Source: Oscillospiraceae bacterium
GTDB taxonomy: Bacteria > Bacillota > Clostridia > Oscillospirales > Ruminococcaceae
DNA: 64,000 bases
Assembly: GCA_016288755.1 (NCBI GenBank)
Contig: JAEELE010000137.1
Coordinates: 62,001 to 126,000 of the forward strand
Reading direction: 5' to 3'
Translations under genes and position numbers: made by a program
Shown here: positions 42,049 to 51,918 of the stretch, one piece after another
Numbering within the stretch: position 1 is the first letter of the stretch
Layout: the number at the start of each line of letters is the position of its first letter
The notes under the pieces: generated by a model
Seen by the model: the letters and a program-made list of their open reading frames with translations, nothing else
The model's database searches: none
What the model was told of the DNA's origin: nothing

Positions 42049-42861
42049 TCAGGAGTGAAACACAAACGCATGGGTCAGACCGAACCATTCCCGCACCACA
42101 TAGGTTGGCATCAGATACCATGAGGTATATGCTGATGCTGCAGCGGTCTGCGGCAAGCCCTCATATTTCGCGAGCAGCTGTGCACGCCGCTCGTGAAAGC
42201 CGTCCGTCACAATCAGTATTTCCCCTGTAATGCCGCGTTCCTCAAGCAGTGCCTTGGAGAACCGCAGATTCTCGGAGGTCGAGGTCGATTTGTCCTCGCG
42301 CACGATCCGTTCAGCCGGAATGCCGCGGCGCTTCAGCTCGACTGCCATGCACTCCGCCTCGGAGATATCCTCATTGCTCCCCTGCCCGCCGGAAACGACC
42401 GCGATCATTTCCGGGTACTGCATGAGCATCTCGTATGCCTTTTCGATCCGTCTGGAAAGCATCAGGCTCGGCACGGTACCGCGCACCTTGCAGCCGAGCA
42501 CGACCGCAGCCTTCGGGCTGCCGCCGGGCTTTTTCGCTGCGCCGAGCAGCATCATGCCGGAGAGCACAGCACACCAGCAGATACCGAGCAGCAGAACCGC
42601 GGTCAGGATGCCGACCGTCACGCGCCCGGCAGTATGCCCGTTCACATTGCGCAGCCGGTCCGCGAGACTGCGGCTGCATGCCGCAAAGCATAGCAGCAGC
42701 AGACTGACCGCAAAGCCGAACACGTTGCCGATATTGACAATGCCGAACGCGACAGGCAGCAGGAAGAAGCAGATCCCGACCGCGCCGAGAAAAATCAGCA
42801 GATACCGCAGCACGGCATGTGCAGAGACAGCCTCTGCAAACGCCGGAATCAGTCTGTGCAT
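42049..42861 (-). CDS. YdcF/SanA-like DUF218 membrane protein
   Basis: A 270-residue membrane protein with about three helices in the first 115 residues (YLLIFLGAVGICFFLLPVAF, FGFAVSLLLLCFAAC, ILTAVLLLGICWCAV). A DUF218 domain follows: AAVVLGCKVRG, VVSGGQGSNEDISEAECM, EDKSTSTSENLRFS and ILIVTDGFHERRA. Homologues are linked to envelope or vancomycin-resistance phenotypes and polysaccharide processing; the exact reaction is unknown. Its start lies inside the malic enzyme gene (13-bp overlap) with no good ribosome-binding site, so it relies on coupled translation. Confidence 0.85.
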   Translation of the reverse strand: MHRLIPAFAEAVSAHAVLRYLLIFLGAVGICFFLLPVAFGIVNIGNVFGFAVSLLLLCFAACSRSLADRLRNVNGHTAGRVTVGILTAVLLLGICWCAVLSGMMLLGAAKKPGGSPKAAVVLGCKVRGTVPSLMLSRRIEKAYEMLMQYPEMIAVVSGGQGSNEDISEAECMAVELKRRGIPAERIVREDKSTSTSENLRFSKALLEERGITGEILIVTDGFHERRAQLLAKYEGLPQTAAASAYTSWYLMPTYVVREWFGLTHAFVFHS

Positions 42862-44036
42862 ACGGAGAGTCTCGCAACGCCGTCTTCAAACGCGGCACGG
42901 CTGACAGCCTTTGCGACACGCTCTGCGACCGTCGCGTCAAACGGATTCGGAATGACGCACGCAGGGCTGAGGTCCGCATCCGAAACGGATTCCGCAAGAG
43001 CGATCGCTGCCGCGCGCTTCATGCCCTCGGTGATATCCGATGCACGGACCGCAAGCGCGCCCTTGAAGATGCCCGGAAACGCGAGCACATTGTTGATCTG
43101 GTTGGGAAAGTCGCTTCTGCCGGTGCCGACCACGAATGCGCCGGCTTCCTTTGCGAGATCGGGCATGATTTCCGGCGTCGGGTTTGCCATTGCGAAGATG
43201 AAGGGCTTCTCATTCATCGACTTCACCATCTCCGGTGTGACAAGACCGGGCTTCGACACACCGATGAAGACGTCTGCGCCCTGCATGGCATCGGCAAGAC
43301 CGCCGTGCCTGTGCGCGAGATTGGTGCGCTTCGAGAGCTCTGTCAGCGCCTCGGAGGAGAGCTTGTCGCCCTCGCAGACTATGCCCTTGGAATTGAGCAT
43401 CGTGATGTCCTTCACGCCGATCGAGAGCAGCATATTTGCGATGGCGACGCCGGCTGCGCCCGCACCGTTGATGACCGTTTTCAGCTCGGAGAGCTGCTTG
43501 CCGGCGAGCTTTGCCGCATTGATGATCGCGGCGGAGGCAACAACTGCCGTACCGTGCTGATCGTCGTGAAACACCGGGATATCGACCATCGTCTTGAGCT
43601 TCTTCTCGATCTCGAAGCAGCGCGGTGCGGAGATATCCTCGAGGTTGATCCCGCCGAAGCTGCCTGCGATCCGTGCGACGGTCTCGCAGAATTCATCCGG
43701 GTCCTTCGTGCTGACGCAGAGCGGGATCGCATTCACGCCGCCGAACTCGATGAACAGCGCACATTTGCCCTCCATGACAGGCATCGCAGCGAGCGGACCG
43801 ATATCGCCGAGCCCGAGCACTGCCGTGCCGTCCGTGATGACTGCGACCAGATTCTGCCGTCCGGTCAGCTCATAGGAGAGCGCAGGGTCCTTCTGAATCT
43901 CGAGGCAGGGCTGCGCGACGCCCGGCGTATAGGCAGTCGACAGCGCATCGCGGTTGTCGATGCGGACCCGCGACCGGATGTCGAGCTTGCCGTGCCATGC
44001 GCGGTGTGCCTGCAGTGCCTTTTCCATAATATCCAT
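42849..44036 (-). CDS. NAD(P)-dependent malic enzyme
   Basis: A 395-residue short-form malic enzyme, decarboxylating malate to pyruvate. Blocks: malate site TAYTPGVAQPCLEI and LVAVITDGTAVLGLGDIGP, metal site CFEIEKKLKTMVDIPVFHDDQHGTA in parts, dinucleotide loop INGAGAAGVAIANMLL, and FAMANPTPEIMPD. No C-terminal phosphotransacetylase-like domain is present. Start ATG 44036 has AAAGGA 11 nt upstream; ATG 44057 is possible. It is followed by an overlapping DUF218 gene. Confidence 0.94.
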   Translation of the reverse strand: MDIMEKALQAHRAWHGKLDIRSRVRIDNRDALSTAYTPGVAQPCLEIQKDPALSYELTGRQNLVAVITDGTAVLGLGDIGPLAAMPVMEGKCALFIEFGGVNAIPLCVSTKDPDEFCETVARIAGSFGGINLEDISAPRCFEIEKKLKTMVDIPVFHDDQHGTAVVASAAIINAAKLAGKQLSELKTVINGAGAAGVAIANMLLSIGVKDITMLNSKGIVCEGDKLSSEALTELSKRTNLAHRHGGLADAMQGADVFIGVSKPGLVTPEMVKSMNEKPFIFAMANPTPEIMPDLAKEAGAFVVGTGRSDFPNQINNVLAFPGIFKGALAVRASDITEGMKRAAAIALAESVSDADLSPACVIPNPFDATVAERVAKAVSRAAFEDGVARLSVCTD

Positions 44037-44077
44037 GTTCAGTACCGTCCTTTTCATTTGATTTGGCTGCCTGTTCT

Positions 44078-44106
44078 ATTATATCACATGTTCGCGAAAA
44101 ATGCAA
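44078..44106 (-). promoter_or_regulatory. Promoter of the malic enzyme operon
   Basis: Minus strand TTGCAT, 17-nt spacer, TATAAT. Confidence 0.72.
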
Positions 44107-44149
44107 TGGGCATATGCAGGTTGATGATGCAGTGATGCTCAATCTGTCA

Positions 44150-44197
44150 GCGAAAAGCCGAAAACCGGCAGTATCACAGAGCGGATACTGCCGGTTT
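44150..44197 (-). terminator. Terminator of the 1690-residue LRR gene
   Basis: AAACCGGCAGTATC and GATACTGCCGGTTT are perfect 14-bp arms, followed on the minus strand by TTCGGCTTTTC. Confidence 0.82.
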
Positions 44198-44208
44198 GAT
44201 CTGTTTTG

Positions 44209-47200
44209 TCACGGCTCCAGTGCGATGCTGAGCAGCAGCCTGACATCAAGCAGCGTGGCGGCGCCGTCCAGATCGAGGTCAGGGTCCGCGAGCAGCAATG
44301 CATCGGTCTCCGCATCGGAGAGCGCCGCATCCTCGGTGACAAACCGCGTGAGCAGCACGGCATCTGCGATCGTGATATCGCCGTCGCCGTTGTAATCGCC
44401 GGCAAGATGCTGCTGCGATATTCCGACGAAGGTCAGTCCCCTTTCCTGCGCGTAAATCTCGAGCGCTGTGCCGGTCAGACCGGTGATCTCCGTCAGTGCG
44501 GTCGCATCAAACGCCAGTGTGCCGATCTCCGTGATCTCCCCCTTCGCGGTCAGCGTTTCGAGAGCCGCGCAGCCGTAGAACAGACGCTCCGAAATCTCCG
44601 TCAATCCGCTTCCGAGCACGGCAGAGGTCATCTGCTTGCAGTCCCAGAAGGCTTCGCGGTCGATCGCGGTCACACTGTCGGGAATCGTGACCGTTTGCAG
44701 CGCGGTGAAGTAGAATGCGCGCTTGCCGATCTGCTGCAGCCCCTTGTGCAGCGTCACCGTTTCGAGAGCGCCGCACTCATAGAACGCATCATCGCCGATC
44801 TCCTGCACGCTCTCGGGTATGTCCGCGGCGGTCAGTCCGGCGTGGAAAAACGCCTGCACACCGATCGACTCCAGCCCGCTCCCGAGGCTGATCTGCTCCA
44901 GCGCCGTGCACTGGTAAAACGCCTGATTGCCGATACTGACAACGCTGTCCGGAACGGTGAGCTCCTTCAGCGATGCGCAGTTCTGGAATGCGCTCGGACC
45001 GATCTCCGTCACACCCGCGCCGATCTGCACGGAAGTAAGGTTGTAGCAGTCATTGAAGGCGTTTTTGATGATATCGGTGATGCCGTCTTCAATCACCAAA
45101 TGCTCCACCTGACTTTTACTGATATCCGGGAACATCCTGTCAATATCTGCCATGCTCCCCTCACCTGCTACGGTCAGTGTCCGGGTCTCCGCATCGAATA
45201 CCGCATGCGGGCTGCGGTCGGGCGTCGTGGTTTCCGTCGTCGTGGTCTCGGTCGTTTCTGTGGTCGTTGTATATGTCGTGGTTTCCGCGGTTGTCGTTTC
45301 GGTTGTTGTCGTTTCGGTTGTTGTCGTTTCGGTTGTCGTTGTGGTTTCCGTCACGCTCGTTGACGTGTATTCTGCCGGGTCGATCTCCTCAAACGAATAC
45401 CCGTTTTTCTGCGCAAAGATATCCGCCGTCGAGCCTGTATATCCGACGATGATGATGCGTTTCTTGTGATCGTCAGAGTAGTCGCTTTTGTAGCTGTCCT
45501 CGAGCACGCATTCTGGATTGAGAATGCAGAAGCGCTTGTAGCCGCTGTCTGAGATCTGTGAGAAGAAATCCGTATTGGCGTATGTCATCTCTGCCGGACA
45601 GACGACCTTCTGCACAGCGCTGTAGCAGAATATCCTGTTTCCGACCGTGCAGCTGCTGTGCGGCAGCGTGATCTCATAGAGCGACTTCGTATTGTAGAAG
45701 GCAGACGCCCTGATCCAGGTGACGCTGTCGGGCAGCGAGAGGGCACGGAGGCTCACACAGCCGGAAAATGCAGACTCTCCGATTGTTGTCAGCGTGCCCG
45801 GAAGCGTAATGTCCATGAGATTTTTGCACTGATAGAAGAGCTTGTCACCGAGCTCGGTGATGCCCTCGCCGACCGATACCGTGACGACCCTGTCCGTCTG
45901 CCACGGCGCAGAATAGGTCGTGTCATATGTAGCCGCGCCCGTTCCCGTGAGCGTCAGCATGCCGTCGCTGGTCAGCTTCCAGCGCACGCCGTCGCCGAGC
46001 GAACCGCTGCCGAGAACAGTCAGCTCCTCGAGCAGGCGGTACGGATTCCCGTTCCTGATCGCGAAGAGCTGCGCCTGCGAGTCCTCGTGGCAGACGATCA
46101 CTGCCGTTTTCGGGAATCTGCCTTTGAATGCGGTGTCTGCGTTCAGTACAGTCAGCTCCTCGAGTGCAGTGCAGCCGTCAAGGGCGTAATCAATGCTTGT
46201 GATGCCCTCCGGCACTGTGAAGGCGGTCAGTGATGTGCAGTCGCAGAAGGTGTGATCGAATGTGCCGTACAGCGCTTCAGGCAGCACGATATTTTCAAGC
46301 GACGCGCACCCGTAAAACGCACCGGAACCGATCTCGGTAACGCCTTCGGGAATCACGATCTCCCTGAGTGCTCTGCACGATTCAAACGCGCTTGCACCGA
46401 TCTCTGTGAGGTTTTCCGGGAAAATGACCGTTTTCAGTGCGCTGCACCCGCTGAACAGTGACTTTGGCAGCGCCAGCAGTTCGCCGTTGAAGACCGCAGC
46501 GGTGATCGACCTGCAGCCCATGAAAGCACCCTCGCCGAGCTCGGTGACCCCGGCGGGAATCGTGATCTCCGGCAGTGCACCGCATCCGTCAAATGCGTTC
46601 TTCCCGATTGCCGTCAGAGCTTCCGGCAGCGTGACAGCTTCCAGCTGAGAGCAGCCTGCAAACGCATTTTCCCCGATCACCGTGATCGAGGACGGCAGCG
46701 TCACCGAGGTCAGTTTTTCGCAATCCTGAAAGGCATTGTCCCCGATACTGGTGACGCCCTGAGAGACCGTCACCGATGTGATGATGCTGCGGTAATCGAT
46801 CCACGGAACGCCGTCCCAGCGAAAGCCGCTCATGCCTCCGTTGCCGCTGATGATCAGCCTGCCGTCGTTATAGAGCGTATATGACACATAGCTGTCGTAT
46901 ACGGAAATATCGCCGGATTGCAGAATGAATGCCGATTCAAAGGGCACAAATGATGCACCGTATTTCTTTGCCCAAGCATCTGCGGTCGAGTTGACGAAGC
47001 CGCGCACCGTGGATGTCCTGTCAATGGAGTCGTTGAGGACACAGTCGAAATTCCGGACGGTCACGGTCAACCCGGTGCACCCCGGAAGGGAATCAGTCTC
47101 CACCGTCTCGACTGTTTCGGGCAGATCGATCTCATCCAGCGCATAGCAATGCGTAAAGGCGTATTTCGGAATCGTTTTCACGCCCGCAGGGATATTGATG

Positions 47201-49281
47201 CGCTCCAGCGCCTTGCAGTTCTGAAACGTACCCTGCCCAATGATGACGAGGCTGTCGGGCAGCGTGACCCGCTCGAGCGTATCGCAGTCCTTGAACAGAC
47301 CGCTCAGCAGCTCGGTGACGCCCTCGGGGATCACGAGCTCCGTAAAGCTGCCGGTCGTCCAGAGCTCATACAGCTTATCGTCCTCGCCGGTGCACCAGAC
47401 ATTTTCGCCGCATGCATAGAGAATGCCGTATTTCGTATCTGCTTCCAGCCCGTATTTCTCCGCATAGGCTTGCGCGGTGCTGTTTTCAAAGCATTCGATG
47501 ATTCCGCCGGGGATCGTGTCCGGCGAATCGGCGATCTCGCAGATCGGATTCTCAAAATAGAAGCGCTGCAGTGCCGTGCAGCCCGAGAATGCCCCTGTCC
47601 CGATCGATTGGATGCTGTGACCGTACACACACAGCCCGAGCAAAGATGTGCAGTCGGCAAAGGCATAGTCCCCGATTCGCTCCAGACTGCGCGGCAGCGT
47701 GACCGACGTGAGCGCCGTGCAGCCGCGGAACATCTCCGCGGGGATCACCGTGACGCCGTCCGCGACCGTGAGATATCGGATCTGCCCGCAGAGATCGCGC
47801 CAGCCCGCGGGATCGGCGCCTGCGTCCGTGACGGTCAGGCGTCTGCTGTCGCTGTCATAGCTCCAGCCGTAGGCACCGGGCGTCAGCAGCTCGAGCGTGT
47901 AATGCTTGGTTTTCGATGCGAAATTGACCAGCCATGTGAAGGTGTCGTAGCAGGTGACCGTGCGCTCGAGCTCCGATTCCGTGCTGAACCCGAAGATGCA
48001 ATCCTTCGAGGCGGTCGGCACGGTACAGTCATAGCAGTTCGCGCGGATGTCTGTGAGCGCGGTGCAGTCGTAGAATGCCTGACTGCCGATGCGCTGTATT
48101 TCCGCAGGCAGCGTGATCGACTTCAGCCGGTTGCAGTTGGAAAATGCCTCTGCGCCGATCTCCTGCAGCCCCGACGGGAACCGGACAGACGACAGGCTGA
48201 TGCAGAATTTGAATGCCCGGTCGCCGATGATGCGCAGCCCCGACGGCAGCGACAGCGACGTGATGCCAGTCCCTCTGAACGCATCGGCGCCGATCGCGAT
48301 GAGCGAATCGGGCATGGTGACCGAAGTCAGCTCCTTGTGCGAATTGAGCAGTCCGCCTGCGATGCCCTTTGTCCCCGCCGGAATGCTCCAGCTCGTGAGC
48401 GAGCCGCCCTCGGACGTCTGCCAGTCACCGTTTTCGTCGCGGCTCGGCAGGTCGCCCAGTGCGATCGCCCATTTGCCCGCGTACTGTACGCCGTCGGTGA
48501 CACTGACGCATTGGGCGCCGAGAAAGGCGTCCTGTGCGACGTCGTTGACGCTGTCTGGGATCGAGACCGAGCTCAGCGAGATACAGCCGTAAAACGCGCG
48601 CGATTGGATCTCCTGCAAGCCCTCCTGCAGCGTAACGCTTTTCAGCGCGGTACAGTCAGCGAACATCACGCCGCTGACAGCGGTCAGTCCGGCAGGCAGT
48701 GTGATGCTTTTCAGCGCATAGCATTCCGAAAAGATGCTGTCATCGCAGGTCGTCAGAGATTCCGGCAGTGTGATGCCGGTCAGCGCGGAGCACTTCCAGA
48801 ACGCCGAGAGACCGAACTTTTTGATCTGATTTGGCAGCGAGACTGCGGTCAGCGCGGAGCAGCCCATAAAGCACTGGGAAGGAAGCGCCTCCAGCACGGT
48901 GCTGTTGATTTTGACGTCCGTCAGATAGACACAGCGCTGGAAGGCGCCGGTGCAGAGCGATTTCACGTCCTTGTCGACAATGACCTTGCGGATAACGGTA
49001 TCCGGCAGCGGTGTATCGTCGTCCTTTGCGCGGTAGCCGGTATATTTGCCCCACGGTGCAGATGTCATGTCGTCGTTGCCGGAGATCGTCAGTGTGCCGT
49101 CACTCTCGAGCCACCACTGCAGCTGCGTGCCGCAATACCCGGAATCCACCACGGCATTCACCGCAGCCGACACATTTGCGCGCGCTGCCGCTTCGCTGTA
49201 AAGTGCAAGGGCTGTGCTGTCCGTCGGCATCAGCGCGAGCATTGCTGCCGATAATACCGCGAAAATCCTGAATTTGCGCAT
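44209..49281 (-). CDS. Giant secreted LRR_5 (BspA-like) protein with Thr-rich linker and dockerin
   Basis: A 1690-residue exported surface protein. Signal peptide 1-25. BspA-type LRR_5 repeats fill about 60-1285, each near 23 residues with the pattern AFxxCxxLxxVTLPxSLxxIG. At about 690 and 870 the array is broken by beta segments rich in Cys and Tyr. A Thr/Glu linker (about 1304-1362) separates a second LRR block (about 1375-1620). The C-terminal dockerin has loop 1 DYNGDGDITIADAVLL; loop 2 (DPDLDLDGAATLLDVRLL) is stretched. Function is unknown; BspA relatives mediate adhesion. The ORF track adds 77 spurious codons before ATG 49281. Confidence 0.88.
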   Translation of the reverse strand: MRKFRIFAVLSAAMLALMPTDSTALALYSEAAARANVSAAVNAVVDSGYCGTQLQWWLESDGTLTISGNDDMTSAPWGKYTGYRAKDDDTPLPDTVIRKVIVDKDVKSLCTGAFQRCVYLTDVKINSTVLEALPSQCFMGCSALTAVSLPNQIKKFGLSAFWKCSALTGITLPESLTTCDDSIFSECYALKSITLPAGLTAVSGVMFADCTALKSVTLQEGLQEIQSRAFYGCISLSSVSIPDSVNDVAQDAFLGAQCVSVTDGVQYAGKWAIALGDLPSRDENGDWQTSEGGSLTSWSIPAGTKGIAGGLLNSHKELTSVTMPDSLIAIGADAFRGTGITSLSLPSGLRIIGDRAFKFCISLSSVRFPSGLQEIGAEAFSNCNRLKSITLPAEIQRIGSQAFYDCTALTDIRANCYDCTVPTASKDCIFGFSTESELERTVTCYDTFTWLVNFASKTKHYTLELLTPGAYGWSYDSDSRRLTVTDAGADPAGWRDLCGQIRYLTVADGVTVIPAEMFRGCTALTSVTLPRSLERIGDYAFADCTSLLGLCVYGHSIQSIGTGAFSGCTALQRFYFENPICEIADSPDTIPGGIIECFENSTAQAYAEKYGLEADTKYGILYACGENVWCTGEDDKLYELWTTGSFTELVIPEGVTELLSGLFKDCDTLERVTLPDSLVIIGQGTFQNCKALERINIPAGVKTIPKYAFTHCYALDEIDLPETVETVETDSLPGCTGLTVTVRNFDCVLNDSIDRTSTVRGFVNSTADAWAKKYGASFVPFESAFILQSGDISVYDSYVSYTLYNDGRLIISGNGGMSGFRWDGVPWIDYRSIITSVTVSQGVTSIGDNAFQDCEKLTSVTLPSSITVIGENAFAGCSQLEAVTLPEALTAIGKNAFDGCGALPEITIPAGVTELGEGAFMGCRSITAAVFNGELLALPKSLFSGCSALKTVIFPENLTEIGASAFESCRALREIVIPEGVTEIGSGAFYGCASLENIVLPEALYGTFDHTFCDCTSLTAFTVPEGITSIDYALDGCTALEELTVLNADTAFKGRFPKTAVIVCHEDSQAQLFAIRNGNPYRLLEELTVLGSGSLGDGVRWKLTSDGMLTLTGTGAATYDTTYSAPWQTDRVVTVSVGEGITELGDKLFYQCKNLMDITLPGTLTTIGESAFSGCVSLRALSLPDSVTWIRASAFYNTKSLYEITLPHSSCTVGNRIFCYSAVQKVVCPAEMTYANTDFFSQISDSGYKRFCILNPECVLEDSYKSDYSDDHKKRIIIVGYTGSTADIFAQKNGYSFEEIDPAEYTSTSVTETTTTTETTTTETTTTETTTAETTTYTTTTETTETTTTETTTPDRSPHAVFDAETRTLTVAGEGSMADIDRMFPDISKSQVEHLVIEDGITDIIKNAFNDCYNLTSVQIGAGVTEIGPSAFQNCASLKELTVPDSVVSIGNQAFYQCTALEQISLGSGLESIGVQAFFHAGLTAADIPESVQEIGDDAFYECGALETVTLHKGLQQIGKRAFYFTALQTVTIPDSVTAIDREAFWDCKQMTSAVLGSGLTEISERLFYGCAALETLTAKGEITEIGTLAFDATALTEITGLTGTALEIYAQERGLTFVGISQQHLAGDYNGDGDITIADAVLLTRFVTEDAALSDAETDALLLADPDLDLDGAATLLDVRLLLSIALEP
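45291..45335. repeat. Three perfect 15-bp tandem repeats coding for the Thr/Glu linker
   Basis: TTGTCGTTTCGGTTG occurs three times without mismatch; on the coding strand it gives in-frame TTTTE-type units. Flanking sequence is a degenerate continuation. Such an array can slip in steps of five residues. Confidence 0.85.
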
Positions 49282-49317
49282 ATCGTTCACGTTCCCTTCT
49301 GCGAGGATGTTTGTTCC

Positions 49318-49346
49318 ATTATACCACAGGATACGCTGAAAATCAA
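49318..49346 (-). promoter_or_regulatory. Promoter of the 1690-residue LRR gene
   Basis: Minus strand TTGATT, 17-nt spacer ending in TGTGG, TATAAT; extended -10. Confidence 0.78.
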
Positions 49347-49377
49347 GCATGCACGATATCGCGAATGATCTGCACGC

Positions 49378-49412
49378 ACAAAAAGGAGGAGCCCGAAGCT
49401 CCCCCTTTTCAT
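49378..49412 (-). terminator. Terminator of the GH9 gene
   Basis: Minus strand AAAAGGGGGAGC pairs with GGCTCCTCCTTTTT around TTCG, with a U-run at the end of the stem. Confidence 0.82.
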
Positions 49413-49465
49413 GATTCGCGCAACGGCAGCCGTTCCGTGTATGGAGTGATCCGTGTGAAGGCTGT

Positions 49466-51808
49466 TCACTGCTGCAGGAGCATCCGCTTGAGTACCGTCG
49501 CGTCCTTTGCATTGACCGTGCCGTCGCCGCTGAAATCGAAGCGCATGGCAGTCTCCTCCGAATCGAACGGCTGAATATTGAGCAGATATTTCATCAGCCG
49601 CACCAGATGCGACATCGAATAGGTCACCGAGGGCTGCGTGCCGTCCGGCTCCGTGCCGCCGACGAGTTTTCCGTCCGCATACACACAGATATTCGGGCAT
49701 TTTTCCGCAAGCTCCACACCGCCGGTGATATTGTCATATTCCTCGCCGAGCACCTTCATCCCCTTGTGGCTCCAGTCGTTCTCCGGGTCCCAGTTATCGC
49801 CGTAGAACATCCCGAGAATGAGCTGTACCTTCTTGTTGGAATTGGCGATCGCGTAATCGGGCCACGCGACCTCAACATAATATATATCGTCCTGATACTG
49901 CACGGGCTTTGAGACGACCGCCGCCTTCCCGCTGACCTCCGTCTGCACCTGATCGTAGGGCACCTGCAGCACAAAGCTCCCCGGAATGCCGTCGTTGTTT
50001 TCAAATTCCGCAATGCTGAAATAATACCGCACCGACAGATCGGTGTGCGGCTCCAGCGAATCGGTGTTGACAAACATCGTCAGCTTGGTCGTGCCCGCGC
50101 CGGTCGATTCAGGCGCCTCAGCGCAGTAGCCCGAGACCCAGAAGCCGCTGCCGGAAAACAGCTCCTCGTCGGACTGCTTTTCCGCCGGCGGGAAATCCGG
50201 GGTCGGCTGCATTCTGTCATCGCCGTAGCGGAGATACAGCCCGGCAGCCGCACCGACAAACGCCGCATTGTAGTCGATCGTGACCTCATTGTAGACCCAG
50301 TCCGCGGTCGTGTCGTTGTGCAGATCGTCATTGCCCGGACCGCCGACCAGCGCGCCCCAGAGCACATGCTTCTGCTCTGCGGTGTCCTCACACTTCGTCA
50401 GACCGGAGGCTGCACGGTGATGCGGAAATTTCGCGGAATTCTCGGCATACCCGACGACATAGCAGCGGTTGAGCGGATTGTCGCCGAGGAGATACTCCAT
50501 CTGCCCGAGCGCCCACTCCGAGAAATAATAATCGCTGTGCTCCGGCTGGTAAACATCCTTGCCCTTCTGATACTTGTCATAGACCAGCGCGCAGAACTGT
50601 GCTGCGGTGTTATATCTGGCGGAGCCCCATTCATCCATCCAGAGATATCCCGCGGGCGTGATCATGCCGACCTCGCCGTCGATGCGCGCATTGATCGCCT
50701 TTGCCTCCATATACCAGAAATCGAGCACCTCGTATTCGCCGCGCCCGATCGCGACTCTGCATTCCTCACAGACCGCCGGATACTGATCCTGAATCCGCCC
50801 GAGCAGAATGGAGACGCCGTTCCACATGTCATTCCAGCAGAGCACATAGCCCGGCGGCGCATAGTAGTCCACATAGGGCAAAAATGCGTCCAGATAGCTG
50901 TGATCCTGCGTGATCAGATAGAGCCATGCGCCCGCAAAGCTGTAGTCGTCCTCCCACTTGCTCGAGGTGTAAAAGCTCATCGGACCGTCTCCGCCGGCAC
51001 CGACCTTTTTCTCATTCTTCTCCGCAAATGCAAACAGTGCCTTTGCATAATCCAGACACTGCGCTGCGTATTCCGCGTCGCTCTCCTTGAAAATGCAGTA
51101 GTTGATCGCCAGTGCGGCAGCTGCTTCTGAGACATCGTCCGTTGTCGGCAGATCGGCGGTCGCGAAGAACGCCGGACGCGCCATCGCATCGATCTCAGGC
51201 GACTGCCAGTAGAGATGATCCACACTGCCGTCGCCGACCTGATAGCAGAACGCGATCACGTCGCCGCTTTTGTCGCGGAAGGTCGCGCGCATGAAATAGT
51301 CGCAGAAATGGCGGCAGATCGTCTCGGTGTGCTCCGCCTCCCCGATCGCCTCGTAGGCTTCCCGGAATTCATAATAGCCCCATGCAACGATCGAAGCCGC
51401 ATAAGCCTCGGGCAGACCGAACTTCACATGGTCACCTGCATCGTGAAACCCGCCGGAGACATCGACCGTGCCGTCGCCGTCGGGGTCAAGCACCGCTTTG
51501 TTCGCTTTGATGAACGCCTCCGACAGATTGGTCCCGACGCCGTCCTCATCCGCAGGACGGAGCGGAACGGCGGCGTCATAGACATGGCAGTCCCCGCGCC
51601 ACGGGAGCAGGCTCTGCTCGGTGACTTCGGTGCCGCACATATTGGCATCGTAGAAATACAGCGAATATTGCAGGAGCCTGGCAAAATTACACTCGACGCT
51701 CTCATAGTCCGCCGTATGCGGGTTCGCCTCTGCCGATGCCGTCAGCGGCAGTGCAGAGCAGATCACTGCCGCTGCCAGCAGCAGGGCGGTCAGGCGTTTT
51801 GCTTGCAT
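49466..51808 (-). CDS. GH9 endoglucanase with CBM3c and dockerin
   Basis: A 780-residue secreted cellulase. Signal peptide 1-26 (LPLTASA). GH9 catalytic domain about 38-500: the nucleophile/base aspartates in SGGFHDAGDHVKFGLP, the histidine of FPHHRAASG and the acid glutamate in VYNEVTIDYNAAFVG. A CBM3c-type module follows at about 548-690 (VRYYFSIAEF, DNWDPENDWSHKGM), the processive theme-B arrangement. The dockerin is at about 725-780; its second loop (DFSGDGTVNAKDATVL) is canonical but the first Ca loop is degenerate. ATG 51808 has GGAGGGGAA upstream; the ORF track begins 20 codons early. Confidence 0.94.
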   Translation of the reverse strand: MQAKRLTALLLAAAVICSALPLTASAEANPHTADYESVECNFARLLQYSLYFYDANMCGTEVTEQSLLPWRGDCHVYDAAVPLRPADEDGVGTNLSEAFIKANKAVLDPDGDGTVDVSGGFHDAGDHVKFGLPEAYAASIVAWGYYEFREAYEAIGEAEHTETICRHFCDYFMRATFRDKSGDVIAFCYQVGDGSVDHLYWQSPEIDAMARPAFFATADLPTTDDVSEAAAALAINYCIFKESDAEYAAQCLDYAKALFAFAEKNEKKVGAGGDGPMSFYTSSKWEDDYSFAGAWLYLITQDHSYLDAFLPYVDYYAPPGYVLCWNDMWNGVSILLGRIQDQYPAVCEECRVAIGRGEYEVLDFWYMEAKAINARIDGEVGMITPAGYLWMDEWGSARYNTAAQFCALVYDKYQKGKDVYQPEHSDYYFSEWALGQMEYLLGDNPLNRCYVVGYAENSAKFPHHRAASGLTKCEDTAEQKHVLWGALVGGPGNDDLHNDTTADWVYNEVTIDYNAAFVGAAAGLYLRYGDDRMQPTPDFPPAEKQSDEELFSGSGFWVSGYCAEAPESTGAGTTKLTMFVNTDSLEPHTDLSVRYYFSIAEFENNDGIPGSFVLQVPYDQVQTEVSGKAAVVSKPVQYQDDIYYVEVAWPDYAIANSNKKVQLILGMFYGDNWDPENDWSHKGMKVLGEEYDNITGGVELAEKCPNICVYADGKLVGGTEPDGTQPSVTYSMSHLVRLMKYLLNIQPFDSEETAMRFDFSGDGTVNAKDATVLKRMLLQQ

Positions 51809-51856
51809 ATGATTCCCCTCCACAGAGTTTTGCGGCAAATCTGCCGCGCTGTATTC

Positions 51857-51885
51857 AGTATACCACATTTTTCCGGAGAAATCAA
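51857..51885 (-). promoter_or_regulatory. Promoter of the GH9 gene
   Basis: Minus strand TTGATT, 17-nt spacer ending in TGTGG, TATACT; same layout as the LRR gene promoter at 49318. No terminator is visible between this promoter and the LRR/CBM6 gene upstream. Confidence 0.75.
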
Positions 51886-51918
51886 TATATCAGCGTCGCT
51901 TTTGCGTGTATTGCGCGC

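Noticed and set aside
45200-45370. Repetitive tract as a CRISPR array
   Set aside because: Repeats are contiguous 15-bp coding units with no spacers and lie in frame within a Thr-rich linker.
47149-49254. 701-codon plus-strand ORF, and 62501..63913 on the minus strand
   Set aside because: Mirror images of LRR_5 repeats; the repetitive GC-rich codons keep the antisense frame open. Composition is Asp/Arg/His-rich nonsense.
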